In this document: in pieces, positions 35,944 through 44,304 of the stretch
Numbering within the stretch: the stretch's first letter is position 1
How the letters are laid out: each line of letters opens with the position of its first letter
NCBI GenBank assembly: GCA_019752045.1
Contig: JAIEMP010000020.1
Location: forward strand, 1-64,000
Source of the DNA: Chitinophagaceae bacterium
Lineage (GTDB): Bacteria; Bacteroidota; Bacteroidia; Chitinophagales; Chitinophagaceae
Length of the DNA stretch: 64,000 nt
Direction: 5' to 3'
Program-made: the position numbers and the translations under genes
Notes under the pieces: generated by a model
What the model was told of the DNA's origin: nothing
The model's input: the letters and a program-made list of their open reading frames with translations, nothing else
The model's database searches: none

Positions 35944-38661
35944 TTAATAAAGATTAAATGCAAGAGGTGGCAACCTTTTTTTTAATTCTGACTTTTTCGA
36001 CTTCGCTAAAATTTCATCAACGATAATTGTTGTACCGGGTTTCGATTTTGCCAAGAGGTCAATTACCTCTTTTGTAAAATTATTCCCTTTTATGCCAGCT
36101 ACTAAGCCTGGATTTGTTTCAAAGCCATTCCCCGTAAAATAAACTGTATAATTAGTTATCTCCCAGTCTTCATCAATTGATAATTGTTTTGATTGGGTAA
36201 TTTTAGCTGCTTCAATTCTGCCACCACTTGACTCTGCAATAGTAACAGCAGGATCTGGCATTGAAATAACCTTAAAGCGGACTTCTTCGGTTTTCTTTTC
36301 ATCTGTTTTATAGTAGTACCCGATCTTAATCACAACATCACCTTTCTTTAAATTTTTCAGGATATATCGGTTATCCTTCTTTTCAAGTTTACCCTGAGAA
36401 ACATCAATTTCTAAATAAGTATCAGGAACATCGCTGATTGCAATTTTTAAAGGATTTTCGATATCTGCATAAAGGATATTGATATTTTCAGCGGCAATGG
36501 CAACTGTTGGAACAAGAACTTTTGTAGTCACCTCCATAACACCATTCTTTCCCTTATCGCCGTAGCGGTTTCTGCCGGATGTTCCATCGTTTAAGTCAAA
36601 CTTCCAGTTATTCATACTTTTATTATTAGCAAGGAAGGAATGCATTTCTTCCTTTGACACTTCTTTCCCATCCAGAATAAATAATCCGTATTTGTCTGTT
36701 AACTTAGCCATGCCGGTATTACTGTCTCCGGCCTCTTTTTTGCTTTTTTCATACCGTGCCCACGCATCTTTATCAAAGTATTGAATAGATGTTTTTACTA
36801 ATTTGGTAACGGCTTTTCCATTTTGTTTTGCAGGTTCCCAAAAAGGGCTGTTTTTCATTAATTCAACACTAAGTTTTGCCAATTCACTTTCAGTGTTCGA
36901 CAATACTCGAATTTTTGAAATTGATCCTTCTTCATTTACGATGAACTCAACAAGACAACTGTTGTTTTTACTTTTAGGATCGTTCTCAAGTATTTCGCTG
37001 TATTTAGAAAGATATTCTCGAACAAAAATTGTCCAGTTGCCTTTAAACTTTGCATCAACTTCTGTTTTTGTGAATACAATATTTTTTTTATCCGGAATAG
37101 TATCGGAGATAGTTGGATTGATAGATGGAGAATTATTATTCACTATCTTTTTTTGTGAAACATAATTCACAATCCCTTTCAACACTGCCTCCGCAATTTT
37201 CTTCTGACTTTTTTCATTGGTAAGTAACGATAGATCTTTTGAATTAGAAACAAATCCACATTCAAGTAATACAGCAGGGCATGGGGCAGCATCAATTACC
37301 CAGATGCCGGAATTTCGCTGCTTAATGCCGGGTTCACGTATGGGCATAAAATTCTTCATCTCACTGATAATTGCAGAGCCTAATTCTTTACTCTCCTGCA
37401 GATACTGATTCCCATCTCTTGTAACATATAATTCAAATCCGTTCATTGGGTTTTCTGACAACGTTCCATCTTTCCTGAGTTGTGGAACATAATTCGCATG
37501 AATGGATACAAACAGGTCGGCATTGTTTGCTTCAGCAATACGAACCCGCTCTTTCTGTTCGATGAAGTTTTCATCAGACCGTGTAAAAATCAGTATCAGG
37601 TTTGGATCAGTATTCAATTGCCTGATCTTGTTTGAGATTGCAAGAGCAATTTCATCTTCTGTTATTCCGTTTAAACCAATTGATCCGTGACGTTTGCCAT
37701 CAATCAATCCATGACCGGCATCAATCACAACTGTTAATGGTTTTTCTAATTTTGGAATAACTGCAGCAGCATCTTTCTCTTTCATTTTTAATGCAAATGC
37801 AGTAAATAAAAAGGTTAGCAACGGCAGTAACAATAAGCGGCTGATGTAGCCCGCTTTCGGGTGTTGAAGTTTGGAAAGCATAAGGAGTCTTCGTTTTATA
37901 GGTGAATAAAAAAATGGATTGGTGAGTGATAAGGTATGGCCGGGAAATGCAGCAGTAAGGATCATTGCTGCCAATGCAGAAGCGTCGCTGTCTTTTACAG
38001 ATTTGCTGTCGGCAATAAATTCATGGATCATAGTCAATTCTTTTCTGATGATCCAGAAAAACGGATTGATCCAAAACACAATCAACACAAGCTGGAGGAA
38101 TAATTTATCAATACTGTGTTTTTCTTTTACATGAATCAGTTCATGTTTAAAAATTTGCTGCCCCTGTGCTGATTCAAAATCAATTTCTCTGTTCCAGAAA
38201 ATATAATGCAGAAATGAAAAGGGAGTGCCCTTTGCATCGGTATCAACAAATGTGAGGTCTTTCATTTTCCAATGTACATAGGCGGCAATTAATTTTTTAA
38301 TACGCAACAGCATTACTACAAGCGTTACAAAAAGACCAAAGGATACAAGTACATATAAAAGCAAACTTATTTGCTCTGTTGTAATAGGTGTTGCGGAAGG
38401 GGTTACAGTTTGCTCTGGAAACCAGACTTCATTGGTTGTAACAGTTTGCAGAAGTGTATATGCCGGTATGTTTTCAGGTTGCGGATCAGTAACAAAACTG
38501 ATTTTGATAAAGGGTAACAACAATGAGATGCCAACAGCCGCCAGTAAATAAAACCGGTTCCAGCTATGGAATAATTTATTGCGTAGTGCAAGCCAGTAAT
38601 AGCCGGTTAGTATACCGGAACAGATCATTACTTTAAGCAGGTATTCAGCAAAAGCAGTCAT
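35944..38661 (-). CDS. M56 (BlaR1-like) membrane protein fused to an amidase and TonB-C-like domain
   Basis: A 905-residue multidomain protein. Residues 1-290 hold BlaR1/MecR1-type membrane segments and the zinc protease motif FKHELIHVKEKH (HExxH, 173-177), with a downstream MIHEFIAD. Residues about 308-502 are an Amidase_3 domain with the expected zinc and catalytic residues (AGHG H317, TEDE E335, SIHAN H388, LLECG E467), which cleaves N-acetylmuramoyl-L-alanine bonds. Residues about 533-628 look like a TonB C-terminal domain. The rest contains RNRYGDKGKNGVMEVTTK, a plug-like segment. It is downstream of the BlaI-type repressor with a 2-base gap, suggesting that it senses cell-wall state and inactivates the repressor. 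Confidence 0.85.
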   Translation of the reverse strand: MTAFAEYLLKVMICSGILTGYYWLALRNKLFHSWNRFYLLAAVGISLLLPFIKISFVTDPQPENIPAYTLLQTVTTNEVWFPEQTVTPSATPITTEQISLLLYVLVSFGLFVTLVVMLLRIKKLIAAYVHWKMKDLTFVDTDAKGTPFSFLHYIFWNREIDFESAQGQQIFKHELIHVKEKHSIDKLFLQLVLIVFWINPFFWIIRKELTMIHEFIADSKSVKDSDASALAAMILTAAFPGHTLSLTNPFFYSPIKRRLLMLSKLQHPKAGYISRLLLLPLLTFLFTAFALKMKEKDAAAVIPKLEKPLTVVIDAGHGLIDGKRHGSIGLNGITEDEIALAISNKIRQLNTDPNLILIFTRSDENFIEQKERVRIAEANNADLFVSIHANYVPQLRKDGTLSENPMNGFELYVTRDGNQYLQESKELGSAIISEMKNFMPIREPGIKQRNSGIWVIDAAPCPAVLLECGFVSNSKDLSLLTNEKSQKKIAEAVLKGIVNYVSQKKIVNNNSPSINPTISDTIPDKKNIVFTKTEVDAKFKGNWTIFVREYLSKYSEILENDPKSKNNSCLVEFIVNEEGSISKIRVLSNTESELAKLSVELMKNSPFWEPAKQNGKAVTKLVKTSIQYFDKDAWARYEKSKKEAGDSNTGMAKLTDKYGLFILDGKEVSKEEMHSFLANNKSMNNWKFDLNDGTSGRNRYGDKGKNGVMEVTTKVLVPTVAIAAENINILYADIENPLKIAISDVPDTYLEIDVSQGKLEKKDNRYILKNLKKGDVVIKIGYYYKTDEKKTEEVRFKVISMPDPAVTIAESSGGRIEAAKITQSKQLSIDEDWEITNYTVYFTGNGFETNPGLVAGIKGNNFTKEVIDLLAKSKPGTTIIVDEILAKSKKSELKKRLPPLAFNLY

Positions 38662-38663
38662 GG

Positions 38664-39035
38664 TTATTTCTTTTTGAGTGTTTGCAATAGCAACTCCAGT
38701 TCTTCAATGCTCAGGTTGTTTTCTTTTACCATAAATGAAACAGCATCAGAAAACGATCCTTCAAAATATCCTTTCACCAGTGTTTTCATACTGGCTTTTG
38801 AATAAATATCTTTCGTTACAGCAGGGTAGTATTGATGCATGCGGCCAATTACATCTGCCTTTACATATTTTTTGTCGATTAAGATTTTAAGCATTGTAGC
38901 CACAGTATTTTGATGTGGCTTGGGATTGGGCATTGCATCAACGATCTCCCTAAGAAATGCTTTGTTGAGTTTCCAGATAATCTGCATCACCTGTTCCTCA
39001 GCTTTTGTAAGCGGCTTTAGTTTTTCGGCATTCAT
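38664..39035 (-). CDS. BlaI/MecI-family transcriptional repressor
   Basis: A 123-residue winged-helix repressor. LTKAEEQVMQIIWKLNKAFLREIVDAM and PHQNTVATMLKILIDKKYVKAD form the DNA-binding domain (recognition helix NTVATMLKIL). The C-terminal helices (LVKGYFEGSFSDAVSFMVKENNLSIEELELLLQTL) mediate dimerisation, and this region holds the usual cleavage site. In the BlaR1-BlaI system the membrane protease inactivates BlaI to induce genes. The adjacent M56 gene fits this pairing. Two palindromes overlying the promoter suggest self-repression. Confidence 0.92.
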   Translation of the reverse strand: MNAEKLKPLTKAEEQVMQIIWKLNKAFLREIVDAMPNPKPHQNTVATMLKILIDKKYVKADVIGRMHQYYPAVTKDIYSKASMKTLVKGYFEGSFSDAVSFMVKENNLSIEELELLLQTLKKK

Positions 39036-39039
39036 AAAC

Positions 39040-39084
39040 CGAATTTATAACTAAAAAATTAGTTTAACAACTAAAATTTTAGTT
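39040..39084 (-). promoter_or_regulatory. Promoter and double operator of the BlaI-M56 unit
   Basis: Two palindromes of the form AACTAA-N4-TTAGTT lie at 39049-39064 and 39069-39084, centres exactly 20 bp apart (two helical turns). The second is a perfect 16-bp palindrome. On the minus strand TTG (39070-39068) and TAAATTCG (39047-39040) are 20 bases apart and form a promoter. The first palindrome therefore fills the spacer and the second covers the -33 element. The -7 box ends 4 bases before the start codon. Confidence 0.8.
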
Positions 39085-39147
39085 AAAGAGATTTTTAAAG
39101 AAAATACAGCAATATTAATTTTGGATTTTACCGATTGAATCGATTTC

Positions 39148-39567
39148 TTAGTCTGTTAGGAATGTTACCTTCACTTGGCGGATTGATTTAACGTTCTTTC
39201 CGTTTATAGTTGCCGGAATCCATTTAGGACCATTTAAAATGGAGTTGGAAGTGATGCCAGCAAGAACAGAACCTTCAAGTGTCAGGACTCTGACAGCGGA
39301 AACTTCTCCGCTTGTATCAACAATAAACTTCAATGTGCATAGGCCTCTGCTGTTTTTATCATTTGTCAGATTTTCAATATTCTTATTTATCAAAGACATC
39401 AGGTGTTTACTCCATTTTTTCTCCCCTCCCGGAAACTGCGCTTCCACATCCACTTTTTCATAAACTGAATCAATTTGAACAGTAGAAGGCAATTTAGTGC
39501 TGTCAGCATTTTGTGCAGATAGTTTGCAGCAAAATAAAATCAGAACAGCAGTGATCATTGATTGCAT
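39148..39567 (-). CDS. Small secreted TonB-C-like protein, copy 1
   Basis: A 139-residue secreted protein with signal peptide MQSMITAVLILFCCKLSAQ. The mature part resembles the C-terminal domain of TonB-type energy transducers: VDVEAQFPGGEKKWSKHLMSLI, CTLKFIVDTSGEVSAVRVL and GPKWIPATINGKNVKSIRQVKVTF. There is no membrane helix or proline-rich linker, so it cannot act as a full TonB. Small proteins like this often accompany M56 sensors in Bacteroidota. It is followed by a close paralogue, and both read toward the BlaI-M56 unit. Function is unknown. Confidence 0.78.
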   Translation of the reverse strand: MQSMITAVLILFCCKLSAQNADSTKLPSTVQIDSVYEKVDVEAQFPGGEKKWSKHLMSLINKNIENLTNDKNSRGLCTLKFIVDTSGEVSAVRVLTLEGSVLAGITSNSILNGPKWIPATINGKNVKSIRQVKVTFLTD

Positions 39568-39612
39568 AAAGTAAGTAGGTTATTTATTTTAAACGAAAAG
39601 TAATTGTTGAGT

Positions 39613-40029
39613 TTAGGGTATCCGGAATGTAATTTTTTGCAAACGCCAGGCTTTAACCGTTTTTCCAAATTGATAGGCAGGTACCCATTTTGGACAATTT
39701 TTTATTGCACGTATAAAAATTTTTGATAATAACGAACCTTTTAACGAAAGCGCTTCTACAGCAGTAGTAGATCCATCTTTATCCACAATAAATCGAATTT
39801 CACACGTGCCATTACTCTTTTTATCTCTCAGAAGCTTGTTCATTTCTTTTTCAATTTCACCCTGTATATACTTGTTCCACATTTGCTCTCCACCGGGAAA
39901 ATAAGCTTCTATCTCTACTTTTTGAAATACAGAATCAGCTGGGGGAATGTTGTTTTTGAATGTATCAACTTGTTGTGCAGAAAGAGCGCAGGAAACAAAC
40001 AAGGGGAGTAGAATCAATAAGTTTTTCAT
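39613..40029 (-). CDS. Small secreted TonB-C-like protein, copy 2
   Basis: A 138-residue paralogue of the neighbouring gene (VEIEAYFPGGEQMWNKYIQG, CEIRFIVDKDGSTTAVEAL, CPKWVPAYQFGKTVKAWRLQKITF) with signal peptide MKNLLILLPLFVSCALSAQ. The two share layout and spacing but differ at about half of positions, an older tandem duplication. The FPGGE motif is also typical of the TonB-like tails attached to M56 proteins, so these may be detached versions of that domain. It is divergent from ftsE. Confidence 0.78.
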   Translation of the reverse strand: MKNLLILLPLFVSCALSAQQVDTFKNNIPPADSVFQKVEIEAYFPGGEQMWNKYIQGEIEKEMNKLLRDKKSNGTCEIRFIVDKDGSTTAVEALSLKGSLLSKIFIRAIKNCPKWVPAYQFGKTVKAWRLQKITFRIP

Positions 40030-40067
40030 AAAATCAAAACTGTGTGTTTATAAGTTTGCGAATTGTC

Positions 40068-40075
40068 TATTTTTG
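40068..40075 (+). promoter_or_regulatory. -7 box of ftsE
   Basis: TATTTTTG lies 21 bases before the preferred ATG at 40097. This supports that start over the longer ORF-track start. Confidence 0.5.
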
Positions 40076-40096
40076 CCGGAACACAAACTTAACAGA

Positions 40097-40783
40097 ATGC
40101 TCCCGATCGTAGAAATAAAAAACGTCAATATTTATCAGAGTGGCAACCTTATTCTTAACAATGTTAATCTTACAGTAAACCAGGGTGAGTTTGTGTATCT
40201 CGTTGGTAAAACCGGTACGGGCAAATCATCCTTATTAAAAACATTGTATGGCGAAATTCCACTAACAGAAGGTGATGCAACTGTGGCTGGATTTAATTTG
40301 CGGCAAATGGATTGGAAGAATGTGCCCTTTCTCCGCCGGAGTCTGGGCGTGGTGTTTCAGGATTTTCAATTGTTAACAGACCGGAATGTACACGAGAATT
40401 TAAAGTTTGTGTTGAAGGCAACAGGTTGGAAAGACGAAAACCTGATGGAAGAAAAAATTAATGATGTTCTGGATAAAGTTGGTTTAAAATCGAAAGGGTT
40501 TAAAATGCCTTTTGAAATGAGTGGTGGTGAGCAGCAACGGGTTGATGTAGCAAGAGCTTTACTCAATTCGCCTAAATTAATTCTGGCCGATGAACCTACC
40601 GGCAACCTCGATCCAGAAACCAGCGATGAGATTATGAATTTACTTTTTCAGGTAGCAAGAGATTATAACACCGCAGTGATCATGGCTACGCATGATTTTA
40701 TGGTGATTAAAAAATATCCTGCGAGAATGGTTAAAACTGAAGCAGGTAAAGTGTGGGATAATGCTACAGTAGAACATGCATAA
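40097..40783 (+). CDS. ftsE: Cell division ABC-type ATPase FtsE
   Basis: A 228-residue ABC ATPase from [14 protein letters not shown]. Walker A is GKTGTGKSS, the Q-loop VFQDFQLL, the signature [15 protein letters not shown], Walker [13 protein letters not shown] and the switch His is in MATHDF. With FtsX it couples ATP hydrolysis to activation of cell-wall hydrolases at the septum. A lone 228-residue ATPase with [11 protein letters not shown] is FtsE-like, although LolD-type ATPases are close relatives. ftsX is not adjacent here. Its 3' end overlaps the convergent glycosyltransferase gene by 20 bases. Confidence 0.85.
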   Translation: MLPIVEIKNVNIYQSGNLILNNVNLTVNQGEFVYLVGKTGTGKSSLLKTLYGEIPLTEGDATVAGFNLRQMDWKNVPFLRRSLGVVFQDFQLLTDRNVHENLKFVLKATGWKDENLMEEKINDVLDKVGLKSKGFKMPFEMSGGEQQRVDVARALLNSPKLILADEPTGNLDPETSDEIMNLLFQVARDYNTAVIMATHDFMVIKKYPARMVKTEAGKVWDNATVEHA

Positions 40784-41882
40784 GCTGTTTTGCATGCTCC
40801 AGATTATTGAAATGTTTTTGCAATAAACCTTCTCTCAGTTCAATATCATTTTCGGTAAAGGGTTTATGAAACAAACGGAAAGCCTGGTATTTAAATTCAG
40901 TTGGGTTAGAGGCTAATTGACATGCCTGCTCAAGTCCCGTTCCCTTCAGCATTTCTTCATTGGCTAATACGTGCCTGCCGTTAAATACTGCGTTCAGCAG
41001 TTTTAATTTAATACCGGAGTTGGTAAACGATGGCAGAATGTGCACCTGTGCTTTTTGAATAAGATCATTGAGTTCGGATTCTTCCGGATTTTCCACTACA
41101 CAAATATGCTGTTTCGAACGGGCCTGCTGTTTCAGTTTTGCAGAAGGATTTTTACCTGCAATTACAAACGGAATTTCTAATTCATGAAACACCTTTTCCA
41201 ACAGCCACATTGCTGCTTTTTCATTTTCTGCCACCGACAGGTTACCGTGGTATAAAACAAATGTACCTGTACCGGGTTTGCCGGTAACTATTGTGTTGGG
41301 AATAAATGCAGGAAAGTGAATGGTCTGGTGCGCTTTAAATTGTTTCTTGTATTTTTTTGCATCATCTGCTGAAATGGAGAGAATGATGTAATCTTTTAAT
41401 TTTTCTTCGTAGCGATGCAGAAGTCTGCTTTCATGATGCATGTAGGCTTTGCGTACAATGGAAGTTTCCCATTGCCCCAGCTGTTTGTAATATTCATGCT
41501 CTACATTATGCAGACGCACAGCAACATTGTTCTTTTTTACAGCACCGCTTGTAAGACCATAAGTGCAATGCACACCTTCAAACAAAACGGGGTAGGGATC
41601 TGCATTTAACCGTTCCCATAAAACGTCGTCGTTGCGTGATGCAACAATGTAAGGCAACTGAAGTGAAAATCCTTTGTGTCCTTCTTTGCGCTCATAATAA
41701 TGTACCTCTGCACAGTATTGTTCAAGTACTGGTTGTATACCACGGCCGTATTCAAAGCAATGCAGGTGAACAGCAACGCCCAATTGATGTAAAGCTTTTA
41801 TTTTACAGAACACATCCATTACTCCGCCATAGTCTGCAGGATAGGGAACATCAAACGAAACGATATGTAAATGTTTAGCCAA
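40764..41882 (-). CDS. Glycosyltransferase, group 1-like
   Basis: A 372-residue GT-B fold protein. The N-terminal half begins KHLHIVSFDVPYPADYGGVMDVF, and the C-terminal half has FVLYHGNLSVAENEKAAMWLLE, HICVVENPEESELNDLIQKAQVHILPSFTNSGIKLKLLNAVFNGRHVL, the usual nucleotide-sugar site layout. The start is a TTG that overlaps the upstream glycosyltransferase gene by 8 bases. The family-typical N-terminus begins just there and no in-frame ATG is nearby. The two genes are likely translationally coupled. The sugar and acceptor are unknown. Confidence 0.85.
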   Translation of the reverse strand: MAKHLHIVSFDVPYPADYGGVMDVFCKIKALHQLGVAVHLHCFEYGRGIQPVLEQYCAEVHYYERKEGHKGFSLQLPYIVASRNDDVLWERLNADPYPVLFEGVHCTYGLTSGAVKKNNVAVRLHNVEHEYYKQLGQWETSIVRKAYMHHESRLLHRYEEKLKDYIILSISADDAKKYKKQFKAHQTIHFPAFIPNTIVTGKPGTGTFVLYHGNLSVAENEKAAMWLLEKVFHELEIPFVIAGKNPSAKLKQQARSKQHICVVENPEESELNDLIQKAQVHILPSFTNSGIKLKLLNAVFNGRHVLANEEMLKGTGLEQACQLASNPTEFKYQAFRLFHKPFTENDIELREGLLQKHFNNLEHAKQLMHVLL

Positions 41883-43035
41883 GTAATTGTTTGTAAAATG
41901 AAATGAGTATTTTTTCTTCTTCCTGCCAGTTTAATATTTCACGGGCTTTGAGGCAGTTTGACTGTAATCTTTTATACAAAACAGTATCATGCAGCAAAAG
42001 GTTCAGGCCATCTGCAATTGACTGTTCAGTTGTATCAGGAATCAGAAACGCAATATCAAACTGCTGATTAATTTCTTTGTAAGCAGGATAGCTCACACAT
42101 ATCTGCGGAATGCCCGCCTGAATATAATCAAAGAAACGATTGGCAAGCGAAAGGTAATTGCTCAGTCCGTTATTTTCAAAAAGAGTAATACCTGCATAAG
42201 CTGAACTGGTTACTTCCTTTAATTCCTGCGGGTGCAACTTACCTTTTAATAAAACAGTTTCCTGTAAATGATTTTTTTCGATGAGTGATTTTGTTTGCTC
42301 TAAAAAATTTCCATCGCCATAAATATGCAAAGGCATCTTCAGTTTTTTCATAGCGGGGATCAGTGTTTCAAAACTTCTTCCTTCGTTTACAGCTCCCTGA
42401 TAGAGAAAGAAGGTTGAAGGTTTAAGGTCCGCCTTCGCTAAAGCTTCGGTGGATAAATTTAAGGTTGAAGGTTGTTCACTGCCTTCCCTATGCCCTAAAC
42501 CCTTCAGCTTTTCCCTTTTTACAGGAACATTTCTTACTACAGCGTAATTCACTCCATACATTTTCTGAAATTCTTCTGCAATAGGTTTGCACACCGTATA
42601 ACCATGTTTAAATTTGGGTACTGCAAACCGTTCTATCCGTTTCCATAATTTGTAACGGGATGGTCTTGTTACTACTTCCTTCATCTCACAAAATAATTCA
42701 TGTGCATCATACACCCGTTTTGTGCCTTTGAGTTTTGAAGCAATCAAACAAGGAAGAATGGTGTCAAGATCAATGGCACAAATACAATCTGCTTTCTGAA
42801 ATAATAACCAGAAAAATAAACGAAGATTGTATTCTGCATAAAACAAAGGTCCTTTTGTAAAAAAGCATGCAAGTCTTTTTTGTTTGAAGGGATGCTGTTC
42901 CAACGGATCTGAGTGTGAAAGCTTTCGACCAACCAATACCACATGATACCCCTGCTGTGCCAGTGAAGAACAGATGCGGCTCATACGCTGATCGTAGCTT
43001 AAATCATTTGTAACAGTGCAGATGATCTTCTTCAA
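41875..43035 (-). CDS. Glycosyltransferase, group 4-like
   Basis: A 386-residue GT-B protein starting at a TTG (KKIICTVTNDLSYDQRM). It has the donor-site region FFLYQGAVNEGRSFETLIPAM, VLLKGKLHPQELKEVTSSAYAGITLFENNGLSNY and a C-terminal helix. In the middle, residues about 174-204 (GLGHREGSEQPSTLNL, STEALAKADLKPST) do not look like normal GT sequence. They are encoded between two perfect 13-bp repeats AAGGTTGAAGGTT (42410 and 42461), 51 bp apart, that is 17 codons. It is first in a two-gene unit with the next glycosyltransferase. Confidence 0.85.
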   Translation of the reverse strand: MKKIICTVTNDLSYDQRMSRICSSLAQQGYHVVLVGRKLSHSDPLEQHPFKQKRLACFFTKGPLFYAEYNLRLFFWLLFQKADCICAIDLDTILPCLIASKLKGTKRVYDAHELFCEMKEVVTRPSRYKLWKRIERFAVPKFKHGYTVCKPIAEEFQKMYGVNYAVVRNVPVKREKLKGLGHREGSEQPSTLNLSTEALAKADLKPSTFFLYQGAVNEGRSFETLIPAMKKLKMPLHIYGDGNFLEQTKSLIEKNHLQETVLLKGKLHPQELKEVTSSAYAGITLFENNGLSNYLSLANRFFDYIQAGIPQICVSYPAYKEINQQFDIAFLIPDTTEQSIADGLNLLLHDTVLYKRLQSNCLKAREILNWQEEEKILISFYKQLLG

Positions 43036-43083
43036 TGAAAGAATTGGTTTTATGTAAATTACTGAAAAGGCAGTTGCTACAAT

Positions 43084-43638
43084 TTACCCGGTTTTTTTGC
43101 CCAACCAAATCCCAAGTGTAAATTCTCCCATTAATCCAAAATTATTTGTTACAGGCGTACCTAAATAACCAACACCAAGGTTAAGATCCAGACTGAATCT
43201 GTTTTTATAGTTTCTTTGCATTCCCCACACTACTCCGGCATTGATTTGTCTTGTTGATTCAATCAAATAAATTGGATCGTTTTCTGTAAAAGAAGAGAAT
43301 CCGTAAATGCCAAGAACAGCAATATAATTTGCTGAGTTTCGATCGGTGTTTTTTCCTTTTTCAGTTCTTTTTTTGAAATTATAGTAATACCTTCCAGATG
43401 CTGAAATGAAAGATCGCACAAATACAGCGTATTGTTGATTTGGTACTACATAATTTCTCTGAAAGGTGCCTGTTATGCCGGTTCTGAATTTAGCGGTGAA
43501 GTGATTGGAGAGAGAAGTTTCAAATGCTATTCCGGGATCAAGAAAAGTAACGGATAATACATTTTTTGTCAATTTTTCATTCTGAGCATTTACTTGTAAT
43601 GTCAGGAACACGAGCAATAAAATGGAGGTATATTTCAT
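43084..43638 (-). CDS. Outer-membrane beta-barrel-like protein of unknown function
   Basis: A 184-residue protein with signal peptide MKYTSILLLVFLTLQVNAQ. It shows alternating aromatic and polar strands (FRTGITGTFQRNYVV, YAVFVRSFISASGRYYYNF, NYIAVLGIYGF, FSLDLNLGVGYLG, FGLMGEFTLGIWLG). The pattern suggests an eight-stranded small barrel, although a C-terminal aromatic residue is lacking. No other domain is visible. It lies beyond the glycosyltransferase pair on the same strand, about 50 bases upstream of their start, so co-transcription is possible. Function is unknown. Confidence 0.6.
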   Translation of the reverse strand: MKYTSILLLVFLTLQVNAQNEKLTKNVLSVTFLDPGIAFETSLSNHFTAKFRTGITGTFQRNYVVPNQQYAVFVRSFISASGRYYYNFKKRTEKGKNTDRNSANYIAVLGIYGFSSFTENDPIYLIESTRQINAGVVWGMQRNYKNRFSLDLNLGVGYLGTPVTNNFGLMGEFTLGIWLGKKTG

Positions 43639-43747
43639 AACAAGTTTTTTACGAATATAGGAGTGTAAATGATATTGATTCGTTTTTGAATGTATTTAAT
43701 AATTCTTGAATTTTCATTACAAATGCGATTAGCATTTAAAAACTCTA

Positions 43748-44212
43748 ATGGAGCAACTCATTCATACATTCTACACTGCATTTGCAAAAGCCGATTGGCA
43801 AACCATGGCCAATTGTTATCATGAACAGATTGAATTTAATGACCCGGTTTTTGTTGGGTTGAAAGGCAAGGAGGCTGCTGCTATGTGGCGGATGCTTATC
43901 GAACGCAGCAAAGGGCAGCTGAAAATCAACTTTAGCAATGTAGAAGCAAATGAGCAAACGGGCAAGGCCGATTGGGTAGCAGAATACTTGTTTTCTGCAA
44001 CAGGACGGAATGTGGTGAACCGGATCCATGCTCAGTTTGAGTTCAGGGATGGAAAAATCAGCAGACATACTGATCATTTTGATTTGCATAAATGGGCTTC
44101 TCAGGCCATGGGATGGAAAGGCAGGCTGCTGGGAGGCACCTCATTTTTCAGGAAAAAAGTACAGAAAACAGCTGCAGAGGCCCTCAACCACTTCCTTTCT
44201 AAGAATATTTAA
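43748..44212 (+). CDS. NTF2/SnoaL-like small protein
   Basis: A 154-residue protein with the cone-shaped NTF2-like fold pattern: a first helix (LIHTFYTAFAKADWQTMANCYH), EIEFND- and PVFVGLKGKEA-type strands, ADWVAEYLFSATGRNVVNRIHAQFEFRDGKI and a final basic tail. Members bind small ligands or act as isomerases or hydrolases, but no catalytic pair can be named here. It stands alone in front of rpsO with no obvious operon link. The substrate is unknown. Confidence 0.75.
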   Translation: MEQLIHTFYTAFAKADWQTMANCYHEQIEFNDPVFVGLKGKEAAAMWRMLIERSKGQLKINFSNVEANEQTGKADWVAEYLFSATGRNVVNRIHAQFEFRDGKISRHTDHFDLHKWASQAMGWKGRLLGGTSFFRKKVQKTAAEALNHFLSKNI

Positions 44213-44246
44213 TGCTGCAAATTCAAAACTTTTCACAGTTTTCCCC

Positions 44247-44254
44247 TACCTTTG
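44247..44254 (+). promoter_or_regulatory. -7 box of rpsO
   Basis: TACCTTTG is an exact TAnnTTTG match, 50 bases before the rpsO ATG. The -33 side is not clear. Confidence 0.6.
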
Positions 44255-44304
44255 CCGCCACTTTTATAGATGTAAAAACAAAGATGTAATTAAAAAAAAT
44301 TGAG

